From: Paludibacteraceae bacterium
GTDB lineage: Bacteria; Bacteroidota; Bacteroidia; Bacteroidales; Paludibacteraceae
Assembly: GCA_017508305.1 (NCBI GenBank)
Contig: JAFVZF010000002.1
Span: 1-52,685, forward strand
DNA length: 52,685 nucleotides
Reading direction: 5' to 3'
Below, in pieces: positions 37,488 to 46,482 of this stretch. The notes beneath the pieces were generated by a model. The model did no database searches. It was not told where the DNA came from and worked only from the letters and a program-made list of their open reading frames with translations. The first letter of the stretch is position 1. Each line of letters begins with the position of its first letter. Position numbers and translations under genes: made by a program.

Positions 37488-38819
37488 ATGATTGCAATTA
37501 AAGATATAAAAGCAAAACAATGGATAAAGGCATGCTTAGCATGCTTGGCATACATCCTATTCATCGCGTGGGTAGGGAACTATTGGTGGTTACTATTACT
37601 ACCCATAATTGCCGATATCTATCTAACAAAATTTATTCCATGGACCTTTTGGAAAAAGGTAAAAAATCCACGCCTATATAGTATACTGAGTTGGATCGAT
37701 GCCATTGTTTTTGCATTGATTGCCGTCTATTTTATCAACAATTTCGCCTTCCAAAACTACCAGATTCCCTCGTCATCACTCGAAAAATCACTTTTGGTGG
37801 GCGACTATTTGCTGGTAAGTAAAGTTCATTATGGACCACGCGTTCCCATGACGCCCTTGTCCATGCCTTTGGTTCAACATACCTTTCCGTGGGGAGGCCA
37901 ATCATTCAGCACCTCCATCCAATGGGATTACCGCCGATTAGCAGGATTAGACACAATCAAAGCGCTCGACATTGTTGTATTTAATTTTCCTGCCGGTGAT
38001 ACGGTAGCTTCTATGGTTCCTAATCCCGACTACTATCAACTGTGCCAACATTACGGCCGTAGTACTATTTATCAACATCCCGAACAATTTGGCAAAGTGG
38101 TATGGCGTCCTGTCGATCGCCGCGAAAACTACGTAAAACGTTGTGTTGGGCTTCCCGGCGATACACTGCAAATCATCAATAAACACATTTATATCAACGG
38201 GAAAGAACAAGAAGAACCCAAAGGTGTACAATTTAATTATTTGGTATGCACAGATGGTCGCCCCATTAGCGACAAGCAGTTTGACATGTTAGGCATCAGC
38301 AATGACGACAGGCACTTAATTAACACTTGGCGTGACGGCAGAGCCATCCTCCAATACATGGATTTTTCTCCCATCAATGGCAATTACCCTCCCGTATACT
38401 ATTTGCCTTTAACGGCAAAAACCTGCCAACTTATCAAAGGATTGCCACAAGTGGTATCTGTCATTGACGATCCCAACCTATTCTCGGGAAAAGTATTTCC
38501 ACAAAGCATAGATAATTGGAACCGCGATAATTACGGTCCTATCTATATTCCTCGTAAGGGAGCCACCACCCCGCTCACATTGCAAAATCTTCCTCTTTAC
38601 GATCGCATCATTCGGGTTTATGAAGGCAACGACTTGACGGTCAAAGATAGTATCATCTACATCAATGGCAAGGTAGCGCAGTCGTATACCTTTAAAATGA
38701 ACTACTATTGGATGATGGGTGATAATCGACACAACTCCGAAGATTCTCGCTATTGGGGGTATGTTCCAGAAGATCACATTGTAGGGAAACCGTTGTTTGT
38801 GTGGTTATCAATTGATTAA
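37488..38819 (+). CDS. lepB: Signal peptidase I
   Basis: It removes signal peptides from exported proteins at the inner membrane. The 443-residue protein has two N-terminal membrane segments (about residues 14-46) and another before the catalytic domain (about 68-86). Catalytic Ser97 lies in IPSSSLEKSLLVGDY, where Leu replaces the usual Met after Ser. The catalytic Lys217 is in NYVKRCVGLPGD, and the family end MMGDNRHNSEDSR is present. A large insertion (about residues 240-385) separates the Lys box from the GDN box, giving a longer protein than E. coli LepB (324). It follows dapB by two bases. Confidence 0.95.
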   Translation: MIAIKDIKAKQWIKACLACLAYILFIAWVGNYWWLLLLPIIADIYLTKFIPWTFWKKVKNPRLYSILSWIDAIVFALIAVYFINNFAFQNYQIPSSSLEKSLLVGDYLLVSKVHYGPRVPMTPLSMPLVQHTFPWGGQSFSTSIQWDYRRLAGLDTIKALDIVVFNFPAGDTVASMVPNPDYYQLCQHYGRSTIYQHPEQFGKVVWRPVDRRENYVKRCVGLPGDTLQIINKHIYINGKEQEEPKGVQFNYLVCTDGRPISDKQFDMLGISNDDRHLINTWRDGRAILQYMDFSPINGNYPPVYYLPLTAKTCQLIKGLPQVVSVIDDPNLFSGKVFPQSIDNWNRDNYGPIYIPRKGATTPLTLQNLPLYDRIIRVYEGNDLTVKDSIIYINGKVAQSYTFKMNYYWMMGDNRHNSEDSRYWGYVPEDHIVGKPLFVWLSID

Positions 38820-38881
38820 GACCAACCATTTTTCAAATCCATTAGATGGAACCGTTTGTTTCGTAGTGTTGATAAGATGCG

Positions 38882-39508
38882 ATGAATACATCTCCCATCA
38901 TAACCCCTTTTTATGCCGGTAATATCCAATATTACAGCAAATTGGCACACTATCCGTCTCTTATTGCAGACGTTTTTCAACACTACGAAAAACAAACATT
39001 TCGGAATCGATGTCGGATAATGACAGCTGGAGGTATCATGGATTTGATTATTCCGGTAGTAAAACCAAACGGCAACAAAACCATTGACAAAGACATCAAG
39101 ATACTGAACGATGGTTGGCAAAAGATACATTGGAGAGCACTGGAAGCTGCCTATCGAAACAGCCCATTTTTTATGTATTACGAGGATGATATTCGTCCTT
39201 TCTACCAAAAAGATTTTACCTTTCTTGCAGACTTTAACCTCACACTCACAGAGTGCTTATGTGGGCTTATTGGCATCTATCCTAACATACAACAAAGCAC
39301 ACAATACATAGAAAGGGGGAGCTCTATCGATTTAAGGCAAGCTATGCCATGTAAGAAGGATAGCATGGATCCACATTTTCGGGTCTCTCCATACTATCAA
39401 GTATTTGCTGATAAAAGTGGATTTATACCTAACTTAAGCATCTTAGATTTATTGTTTAACATGGGAAATGAAGCTATCCTTGTTTTGCAAAAATCCTATT
39501 TACCATGA
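38882..39508 (+). CDS. WbqC-like family protein
   Basis: The 208-residue protein resembles the WbqC family, some members of which lie in polysaccharide gene clusters; the biochemical function is unsettled. Visible conserved stretches are PFYAGNIQYYSKLAHYP near the start, LIIPVVKPNGNKTI, WQKIHWRALEAAYRNSPFF and the C-terminal DLLFNMGNEA. No signal peptide is seen. It lies 62 bases after lepB with no clear promoter between, and it overlaps the next gene by four bases (ATGA). Confidence 0.85.
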   Translation: MNTSPIITPFYAGNIQYYSKLAHYPSLIADVFQHYEKQTFRNRCRIMTAGGIMDLIIPVVKPNGNKTIDKDIKILNDGWQKIHWRALEAAYRNSPFFMYYEDDIRPFYQKDFTFLADFNLTLTECLCGLIGIYPNIQQSTQYIERGSSIDLRQAMPCKKDSMDPHFRVSPYYQVFADKSGFIPNLSILDLLFNMGNEAILVLQKSYLP

Positions 39509-41625
39509 AACGAGCGTTACCTCTTCTTTTTCTTTGTTTGCTTTGCTTTCAAAGCCACGCCCAGATTGAATGCGATGGCATGCCAACACCCATGCCCACC
39601 ACTACCTATTCGCCACTGCGTTCTGCCAGCTCGTTATATACTGTTGTAGAAATTGATACCACCCAACGCCTTACACACGAGCTACGTATACACCCGGTCG
39701 GTCACGTAGGAAAATTTAATTTTACACCTGCCAATCATGGCATATGGACCATACGCGAGGATGGCATGCGCATATGGCGTATGGGAATTATCTCTCCGGG
39801 TGCCACTGCTATCAGTGTGGTGATAGACCAGATAGACATTCCCAACGATGCCAAGTTTCTTGTCTACAATCCTACACAAACACAAGTATTAGGGGCTTTT
39901 GACATTTCATCCATCGGCAAGGAGAACATGCTACCCATACGACCCTTAATGGGCGACAGTTTGATTTTGGAATACCAAGAACCCATGGATAGTCCTATAG
40001 AAGGGACATTTCGCATCGAGCGCATTGCGCACAATCGCTCAACGGGCACCTTTAACGCTTCTAACAAATGTAGTCCAAATGCTCTCTTTACAAACGATTT
40101 GCCTCAACAGAAACAAGCAGTGTGCTTGCTCTACATTGTGTCCGATACACAATCTTACTATGCAAGCGGCTGTTTAATTAACAACACCGAAGGGAAACCG
40201 TATGTTTACACTGCTGCTCATAATCTTAAATCAATAGACGATGCACCACGTACGGTCTTTTACTTTAACTATGCCGTTACCGCACAAGATAGTACCATAC
40301 GTGGCACCGAAGAATGCACTATGGCAGGTAGCATTGCTCGTGCTTGGGCAACCGACTTGGATATGGCCTTGTTAGAGCTTACCCAGATGCCTCCTAAAGA
40401 CTATCGCATATACATGGCAGGATGGACACGTACACGAAACCCACAGGCCCCATTGATTAGCATACAGCACCCATTAGGCGATAGCAAAAAAATGAGCTAC
40501 GACTACCAAAATCCTGTTATCAGCAATTATAATGGCTACCTTGCCAACCAAATTAACAATGGTTGGTGGTACATTGCCCAATGGGAGAAAGGCGTAACAG
40601 AAAAGGGATCTTCCGGGTCACCACTGTTTGAACAAAACGGTAGAATCATAGGTGCATTGACAGGGGGTAGTTCTACCTGTGCCAAGCCTATAGGCGATTT
40701 CTATGCACGATTGGATACCGCATGGAATCATCACAGCGAATTCGACAAACAGTTGGCACATTGGCTATCTCCCAACCAATCAGACCTGCAATACATGGAC
40801 GGCATAGATCCTTACGCCACCACCAAATGTGAGCGTTTACAACACATCCAAAAAGGCCAAACCATTGCCGTCTACAAACATAAAAGTGGCTACTATAGTG
40901 GGCACAACCTACTTAAACACAGTGCTTTTGCCGAAAAATATACCTTAGAAAAGGAGGGATGGGTGTATGGAGTATATGTTATGCCTGCCTTAGGGTACTA
41001 CAATGCCAATGTACCGGTATATCTTTGCATATACAGCGGAGATGATGCGCCACAACAGCTATTGAGTAAAACCCTTGTAAAGCCACTCTCTCCTTTCTGT
41101 AATCGAATTGGCGAATGGAAGAACAACATCAAGCTCACATGGAGCGACAAAGAAAACTACGTTCGATTAAAACAGCCGATAGCAGTACCACAACAATTTT
41201 ATGTAGGAGTAGAAATTCAATACGACCAGCTATCCTATACCGACTCCTTGGTTCTTTACAATACCATACAAGACACCAACCATGCATTTTACAAGGAGGG
41301 AACCACTTGGAAACCTTTCTCACAGCATAGCATCACTCCCATCAATCTCTCCCTGTGGATAGAACCTGTTATCTCCTACCATTTTGAGACGGGTATCGAA
41401 GAAGAAAAGGCATACACTCCGCATGTTTATCCCAATCCCACCACAGACAAGGTATATTGGGAGGACACCTATTATACTTCGTACTATTTATACACCCTGC
41501 AAGGCAAACTAATTGCACAAGGAGAAAATAGTAATTCCCTGAGGATACCCGACAAGGGTATCTATCTGTTGTACCTGCACGATGGCAAACAACATCATAG
41601 TATTCACAAAGTCATTCGCTACTAA
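39505..41625 (+). CDS. Secreted trypsin-like serine protease with type IX secretion tail
   Basis: This is an exported endopeptidase resembling Achromobacter lysyl endopeptidase. The 706-residue protein has a signal peptide (about residues 1-19), an N-terminal propeptide-like region, a trypsin-fold domain with His239 (VYTAAHN), Asp286 (DLDMALL) and Ser370 (EKGSSGSPLF), and a C-terminal Por-type sorting domain (about 637-706, HVYPNPTTDKVYW to the end). The tail directs passage through T9SS and attachment or release at the surface, consistent with gldH at 19.2 kb. It starts inside wbqC-like (ATGA) and its stop overlaps the recO start by one base, an unexpected place for a secreted protease. Lys specificity is a guess from the active-site region. 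Confidence 0.9.
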   Translation: MKRALPLLFLCLLCFQSHAQIECDGMPTPMPTTTYSPLRSASSLYTVVEIDTTQRLTHELRIHPVGHVGKFNFTPANHGIWTIREDGMRIWRMGIISPGATAISVVIDQIDIPNDAKFLVYNPTQTQVLGAFDISSIGKENMLPIRPLMGDSLILEYQEPMDSPIEGTFRIERIAHNRSTGTFNASNKCSPNALFTNDLPQQKQAVCLLYIVSDTQSYYASGCLINNTEGKPYVYTAAHNLKSIDDAPRTVFYFNYAVTAQDSTIRGTEECTMAGSIARAWATDLDMALLELTQMPPKDYRIYMAGWTRTRNPQAPLISIQHPLGDSKKMSYDYQNPVISNYNGYLANQINNGWWYIAQWEKGVTEKGSSGSPLFEQNGRIIGALTGGSSTCAKPIGDFYARLDTAWNHHSEFDKQLAHWLSPNQSDLQYMDGIDPYATTKCERLQHIQKGQTIAVYKHKSGYYSGHNLLKHSAFAEKYTLEKEGWVYGVYVMPALGYYNANVPVYLCIYSGDDAPQQLLSKTLVKPLSPFCNRIGEWKNNIKLTWSDKENYVRLKQPIAVPQQFYVGVEIQYDQLSYTDSLVLYNTIQDTNHAFYKEGTTWKPFSQHSITPINLSLWIEPVISYHFETGIEEEKAYTPHVYPNPTTDKVYWEDTYYTSYYLYTLQGKLIAQGENSNSLRIPDKGIYLLYLHDGKQHHSIHKVIRY

Positions 41626-42281
41626 TGCACCATAGCACACAAGGAATCGTCTTAAACTGCACCCAATACAAAGACAATGCCTATATTGTTTCCATTTTTA
41701 CCAAAGCATTTGGCAAGGTCAGTTATACCGTATATCGACCACAAAGCAAGCACGCAAAAATAAAAATGCAACATATACAGGCTATGTCATTGATTGAGAT
41801 GGTGGTTGAACACCGCGAAAAAAAAGAGGTCCAACAACTGATAGAAGCCAAACTGCTACCAGTGTCTCATCTCTTACACGATAACCCCGAAAAAATTTCC
41901 ATCTGTTTTTTTATGGCAGAGGTGATTCATAAAACGCTCGAGAACATCAATGCCGACGAGGAGTTGTTCCAATTTATCGTAAAAAGCATGGAATATTTAG
42001 CTGAAAGCAAGCATTTTGGTTTGTTTCCTATACAGTTTCTACTGACTTATGCTCGCTACATCGGCATTTATCCCTACGATAACTTAGAGAACGAATGGAT
42101 TAAACTGCAATCCACAACCGACCAACAACTACTGACGGTGGTGCTTGCTAACGAAAATCTACTAAACCGAACAGAACGCAAGAAAGCACTACAACTGCTG
42201 CTTTCTTACTACCAATACTATCTGCCCGGAATGGGGAAACTAAGGTCACTGGATGTCCTCACCGAAATTTTTAGTGCGTAA
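41625..42281 (+). CDS. recO: DNA repair protein RecO
   Basis: RecO helps load RecA on gaps through RecFOR and binds SSB. The 218-residue protein has the N-terminal OB fold (TQGIVLNCTQYKDNAYIVSI, FGKVSYTVYRPQSKHAKIK) followed by a helical C-terminal domain; the usual zinc-binding cysteines are absent, as in many members. It is a little shorter than E. coli RecO (242). Its start shares one base with the protease stop (TAATG). Its last 36 bases overlap the convergent glycosyltransferase gene. Confidence 0.92.
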   Translation: MHHSTQGIVLNCTQYKDNAYIVSIFTKAFGKVSYTVYRPQSKHAKIKMQHIQAMSLIEMVVEHREKKEVQQLIEAKLLPVSHLLHDNPEKISICFFMAEVIHKTLENINADEELFQFIVKSMEYLAESKHFGLFPIQFLLTYARYIGIYPYDNLENEWIKLQSTTDQQLLTVVLANENLLNRTERKKALQLLLSYYQYYLPGMGKLRSLDVLTEIFSA

Positions 42282-43220
42282 ATAGGCTGCCAAATACTCT
42301 TGTTCGGGCTGACCCGGAGTTGGCACAAATGTAGTAACATTTAATTTACCAATGGCATGCATATCCATTATGGAGCTATAACCCGAACGACAATAAATAC
42401 GCTCAGCTTGCAGAAGTAATTGACATAACTCAGCAGCAGGCATACTTGCCACGACTCGTACCTTTCCTTTCCAATACTCTCTACCGGCATATTGTGGCAA
42501 TCCCTGTACCAACACCACTTGTTGAGAGGCATCCACCTGCAAGCTATCCAACAAATATTGCTCAAAAATAGTTCGTTGTGGCTCGACGCCCGATACTACT
42601 GCCACAGTAAGCGACCGCGTTTGTACCGGCTGTTGCGGCATAGAGAAACGACTGAGTGGACCTATATACTTACAATTTTGTGGCAATGGCAGTTGATGCG
42701 ACAACTCACCAGCCAAGCAAGCAGTCTGCGACTCATAATCAGGTATCCAACATTCATCGTATTTACGAATCAGCTTACGATGACAGTATGCTGCCAACGG
42801 CTCTAAGAAACAAAAAGGGGAGGGAAACTTGATTGCGAGCTGGTGGGTAATATAAATACTTTTCACCGCTGGATGATAGCAACCAAATCGATTGTCCGAG
42901 ACTATTTGAGTAATCGCATATTGCCGAACAATTCTTTTAAGTTCTTTATGTTCTTGTAAGGTTCTATATAGCAAACGGGGGAATGCCTTTAATACGGCTC
43001 CCACCTGCGATGTCCCAGACGAATAACGAAGTGTAAAAGAAAGAAAATCGATTGCAACAAGTGTCGGAAACTCTTGGCAAAGCAACCTATAGGAAGGACC
43101 TGATCCCGCAATAAACACCTGATGACCCTGTTTTAAGAAGGTATAAATAAGGGGGATGCAACGTGTAGCATGTCCCAACCCCCAATCTAATGGACAAACC
43201 AATATACGCTGTTGCGTCAT
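42246..43220 (-). CDS. GT-B glycosyltransferase-like protein (MurG/family 28 type)
   Basis: The 324-residue protein starts with a family-typical CPLDWGLGHATRCIPLIYTF, has a mid region with SDNRFGCYHPAVKSIYITHQ, and a C-terminal half resembling the Glyco_tran_28 domain (IYCRSGYSSIMDMHAIGKLN, where UDP-sugar would bind, and PGQPEQEYLAAYL). The substrate is unknown. It is the last gene of the minus-strand unit from pyrE: it overlaps the radical SAM gene by four bases upstream and the opposite-strand recO by 36 bases at its end. Confidence 0.85.
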   Translation of the reverse strand: MTQQRILVCPLDWGLGHATRCIPLIYTFLKQGHQVFIAGSGPSYRLLCQEFPTLVAIDFLSFTLRYSSGTSQVGAVLKAFPRLLYRTLQEHKELKRIVRQYAITQIVSDNRFGCYHPAVKSIYITHQLAIKFPSPFCFLEPLAAYCHRKLIRKYDECWIPDYESQTACLAGELSHQLPLPQNCKYIGPLSRFSMPQQPVQTRSLTVAVVSGVEPQRTIFEQYLLDSLQVDASQQVVLVQGLPQYAGREYWKGKVRVVASMPAAELCQLLLQAERIYCRSGYSSIMDMHAIGKLNVTTFVPTPGQPEQEYLAAYLRTKNFGEDIQ

Positions 43221-43978
43221 GGTGTTACCAACGTATTGATTCCTAATTGTTTCACTTTTTGAGCAATTCGCTTTAACTCTTCCTCTCCGATATGCTCAAT
43301 CCCCTCGATAGGAACTTTTCGATTAATGCTGTACAGCTGCACCAACGATGGTTGAATTTTCTTTATTGCTGCCAACCATGCCTGAATTTCAGTTTCTGTT
43401 GTATTATCTACTCCCGCACCTCTTAAAAACATGGTTTGGATGATACATTTTCCCTGAAAACCAGATAGCTGTTCTATCAACTTATCCATCGAAAAATGGG
43501 GAGAAACAGGACGATTCATTTTTTGTAATGTATCGGCTATTGCACTATCTAATTTTAAAATGGCATTATCCACCTGACGCAGGCCTTCTACCACAGATGG
43601 ATTTGCCAACTGCCACGCATTCGTTAACACAGATAATTTAGCTTCTGGGAAATACTGATTGCGTAATTTTTGTGTATCCAACACAATCTCTTTAAATGCG
43701 GGATGCAAGGTAGGCTCTCCATTTCCGGCAAAAGTAAACGTATCAATAGGAACTCCACCTTCTTGCTGGTATGCTTTCAATTTATTTTCTAATGCTACAC
43801 GTACTTGTTCTCTACTGGGCAACTGTGTATCTTCCCTGCCATCAGCATTAAGTCCGCATTCACAATAAATACAATCAAACGAGCAGATCTTACCGCGTTG
43901 AGGCAACAAATTGATGCCCAACGACACACCTAACCTACGGCTCTTTATCGGACCAAATATCGTCGTATCAAACAACAT
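43217..43978 (-). CDS. Radical SAM protein
   Basis: The 253-residue protein carries the radical SAM cluster Cys32/Cys36/Cys39 (CSFDCIYC), with an extra Cys41 in CECG, followed by TFAGNGEPTLHP and VLTNAWQL, and a conserved start FGPIKSRRLGVSLGINLLP. It belongs to the group of uncharacterised Fe-S oxidoreductases close to the wybutosine-type family. The substrate is not known. It lies one base after the argH stop and overlaps the glycosyltransferase start (ATGA), so these two may act together. Confidence 0.9.
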   Translation of the reverse strand: MLFDTTIFGPIKSRRLGVSLGINLLPQRGKICSFDCIYCECGLNADGREDTQLPSREQVRVALENKLKAYQQEGGVPIDTFTFAGNGEPTLHPAFKEIVLDTQKLRNQYFPEAKLSVLTNAWQLANPSVVEGLRQVDNAILKLDSAIADTLQKMNRPVSPHFSMDKLIEQLSGFQGKCIIQTMFLRGAGVDNTTETEIQAWLAAIKKIQPSLVQLYSINRKVPIEGIEHIGEEELKRIAQKVKQLGINTLVTP

Positions 43979-43979
43979 G

Positions 43980-45308
43980 TTATGCTTTCAATAAATTTTC
44001 TTGTGCCTTTTCTACTTTTTCAAAACCAAATCCTTTTACAACTTCGCACATCAACTGTCGAATTTGATCGTTACATAAATTACCGATACTTCCCTCGTGC
44101 GTATGTCGGATATGCTTATCCGGAGTAAAATGACCCGCTTCTATTTCCAAACCAACTTGCTTGTAAGCATCACGGAATGGGGTTCCCGCCAATGTACGCT
44201 TATTCACCTCTTCTACGCTAAATATAAGGTCGTATTTGGAATCCTCTAAGATATGTTCGTTTACCTTGATTTGTTCTATCATGCTACGTGTCATTACCAA
44301 GATGTCTATCATTTCATCGAACATTGGCAAATAGACTTCTTTGATAATTTGTAAATCACGAAAATAACCAGACGGCAAATTATTGATAATCATGGCAATC
44401 TGCTGAGGAATTCCTTGCAACTTATTGCATTTTGCTCTGGTCAATTCAAATACATCCGGATTCTTTTTGTGGGGCATTATACTACTACCGGTGGTAAATT
44501 GATCGGCCAATTTCAAAAATCCAAAGTTTTGGCTGGTATACATGCAACTATCAAAAGCTAACTTCGATATGGTTCCTGCCACTGATGCCAACGCCGATGC
44601 CACAATGCGTTCTGTTTTTCCACGGCCCATTTGAGCGTACACCACATTGTAGTCCATGCTATCAAAGCCCAATAGATCGGTAGTTAATTGGCGATTTAAA
44701 GGAAAAGAATTGCCATAACCCGCCGCCGATCCCAATGGGTTACGATTAACAATCTTGTAGGCACTAAGCAGTAGTTGCATATCGTCCACCAAACTTTCTG
44801 CATAAGCACCAAACCACAAGCCAAAAGACGAAGGCATGGCAATCTGCAAATGGGTATATCCGGGCAAAAGCACATCCTTGTATCGATTGCTTTGTTGTAT
44901 CAAAGCCTCAAACAAAGCCACTACCTCTTGTACCACCTCTTGCAATTTGGCACGTGTAAAAAGACGCAAATCTACCAATACCTGATCGTTACGCGAACGA
45001 CCACTGTGCAATTTTTTGCCAACATCACCCAAAAGCATCTCTACTTGCGAATGAATATCTTCTACACCGTCCTCTATTTCAAATTCTCCCTGCTGAATGG
45101 TCGCGTATATATTTTTCAGTCCTGTCAATAATTCCTGCAAATCTTGCTCGGTCAATAAGCCCACCGACTGCAACATCGTTGCATGTGCCATAGAACCCAA
45201 CACATCGTACGGAGCCAAAAACATATCCATTTCTGCATCACGCCCAATTGTATAGCGTTCGATGTCTTTATCAACACGGGTTTTCTTTTCCCATAACTTC
45301 GTAGCCAT
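43980..45308 (-). CDS. argH: Argininosuccinate lyase
   Basis: ArgH splits argininosuccinate to arginine and fumarate, the final step of arginine synthesis. The 442-residue protein shows SGRSRNDQV (about residues 102-110), LPGYTHLQIAMP (catalytic-site His153) and the fumarase/lyase signature GSSIMPHKKNP (274-284). It is the third gene of the pyrE unit, six bases after the SRPBCC gene. Together with argB and argE' it shows that arginine synthesis genes are scattered over 7 kb here. Confidence 0.97.
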   Translation of the reverse strand: MATKLWEKKTRVDKDIERYTIGRDAEMDMFLAPYDVLGSMAHATMLQSVGLLTEQDLQELLTGLKNIYATIQQGEFEIEDGVEDIHSQVEMLLGDVGKKLHSGRSRNDQVLVDLRLFTRAKLQEVVQEVVALFEALIQQSNRYKDVLLPGYTHLQIAMPSSFGLWFGAYAESLVDDMQLLLSAYKIVNRNPLGSAAGYGNSFPLNRQLTTDLLGFDSMDYNVVYAQMGRGKTERIVASALASVAGTISKLAFDSCMYTSQNFGFLKLADQFTTGSSIMPHKKNPDVFELTRAKCNKLQGIPQQIAMIINNLPSGYFRDLQIIKEVYLPMFDEMIDILVMTRSMIEQIKVNEHILEDSKYDLIFSVEEVNKRTLAGTPFRDAYKQVGLEIEAGHFTPDKHIRHTHEGSIGNLCNDQIRQLMCEVVKGFGFEKVEKAQENLLKA

Positions 45309-45314
45309 AATATC

Positions 45315-45734
45315 TTAATACGGAATTTTTGCCAACAAAGTGGCTATTTGATTTACACCATCTTTTAATTTGTCACCCACCATCATTTTAAGCATAAAAG
45401 GGACATCCGCTTTTAGCGTAACTTTCATTTTTGTATCGTACGCTTCTTTCTCTACCAACTGAATCCACAAATAGACCTCAACAGGTGTCGCATCACCAGA
45501 AAATTTAATGGTTTTATTCGGCTCTCTTTCGATGATTTTAAAGCCCATCTGACCAAAATTATCAATCGTAAACCTACAGGTATCTGCTGTTACAGCAATA
45601 TCCTTTACTTTTTCGGTTGCTTGCGGAGGTAAATTGTCCAACAATGGTTGTAAGTTTTCTAAATTTGACAATTTAGAAAAAATTTGCTGTGCAGATGCTT
45701 GTATGTGAACAACATTGCTTTCGTATGTTTCCAT
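45315..45734 (-). CDS. SRPBCC-fold protein
   Basis: The 139-residue protein has the START/SRPBCC helix-grip pattern: METYESNVVHIQASAQQIF, alternating strands, and a long C-terminal helix (MMVGDKLKDGVNQIATLLAK). Such proteins bind hydrophobic ligands; no ligand is known for this one. ATG 45734 is chosen over an in-frame TTG six codons upstream, because that TTG overlaps pyrE. It lies between pyrE and argH with gaps of five and six bases. Confidence 0.88.
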   Translation of the reverse strand: METYESNVVHIQASAQQIFSKLSNLENLQPLLDNLPPQATEKVKDIAVTADTCRFTIDNFGQMGFKIIEREPNKTIKFSGDATPVEVYLWIQLVEKEAYDTKMKVTLKADVPFMLKMMVGDKLKDGVNQIATLLAKIPY

Positions 45735-45739
45735 CGTTA

Positions 45740-46375
45740 CTATTTTTGCCAATTAGAAGGATCTTTACGCCATTCTTGCAAGGTAGGAATAACCGATTCG
45801 TCAATATAATGGGTAGCAGCTGCCAATTCCAACAATGCATTGTAGTTAGAAAGTGTGGTAAGTTCTACACCTGCCGCTTCAAATTGTTCTTGTGCCAAGG
45901 GGAAACCATAAGTAAATATCGCCACCATTCCTAACACATCAGCTTTCTTTTCATTGCGTAAGGCAGCCACAGCCTTAAGGCTACTACCACCAGTCGAAAT
46001 AAGGTCTTCTACTACAACCACCTTTTTACCTTCTTCCAAATAGCCTTCTACCAAGTTTTCCATACCATGGTCTTTTTTAGAAGAACGTACATAAACGAAA
46101 GGAAGCCCCAACGCATCTGCCACCAAAGCACCTTGCGCAATTGCACCTGTTGCAACGCCTGCAATCACTTCGACATCCGGATATTTTTCCATGATAATGC
46201 GCGCCAACTCCAGTTTAATGGTACTGCGCACTTTGGGGTACGACAATGTTTTGCGATTATCACAATAAATGGGCGATTTCCAACCCGAAGCCCATGTAAA
46301 AGGTTGGTTGGGTTGCAATTTTACAGCTTCTACTTCCAGTAGCTGACCCGCTACTAATTTTTCTACGGTATTCAT
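45740..46375 (-). CDS. pyrE: Orotate phosphoribosyltransferase
   Basis: PyrE joins orotate to PRPP in pyrimidine synthesis. The 211-residue protein has FTWASGWKSPIYCDNRKTLS (about residues 26-45), the loop VRSSKKDHGMENLVEG and the PRPP-binding VVVEDLISTGGSS (119-131). It is first in the unit pyrE-SRPBCC-argH-radical SAM-glycosyltransferase and has a near-perfect promoter 38 bases upstream. Confidence 0.97.
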   Translation of the reverse strand: MNTVEKLVAGQLLEVEAVKLQPNQPFTWASGWKSPIYCDNRKTLSYPKVRSTIKLELARIIMEKYPDVEVIAGVATGAIAQGALVADALGLPFVYVRSSKKDHGMENLVEGYLEEGKKVVVVEDLISTGGSSLKAVAALRNEKKADVLGMVAIFTYGFPLAQEQFEAAGVELTTLSNYNALLELAAATHYIDESVIPTLQEWRKDPSNWQK

Positions 46376-46413
46376 ATCGACTATTTAATAAAATTACTAC
46401 TATTGATTGTTTG

Positions 46414-46444
46414 CAAAGATACAACATATTTATCAGTTGTCAAA
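46414..46444 (-). promoter_or_regulatory. Promoter for pyrE unit
   Basis: On the minus strand TTTG (46444-46441), 19 bases, then TATCTTTG (46421-46414) match the Bacteroidota consensus closely. A 7-base direct repeat (plus strand AGTTGTC at 46435-46441 and 46450-46456) brackets the -33 element and might be a regulator site. Confidence 0.8.
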
Positions 46445-46482
46445 CAGAGAGTTGTCCTCACAAACAGCGGTATAGACCACAT

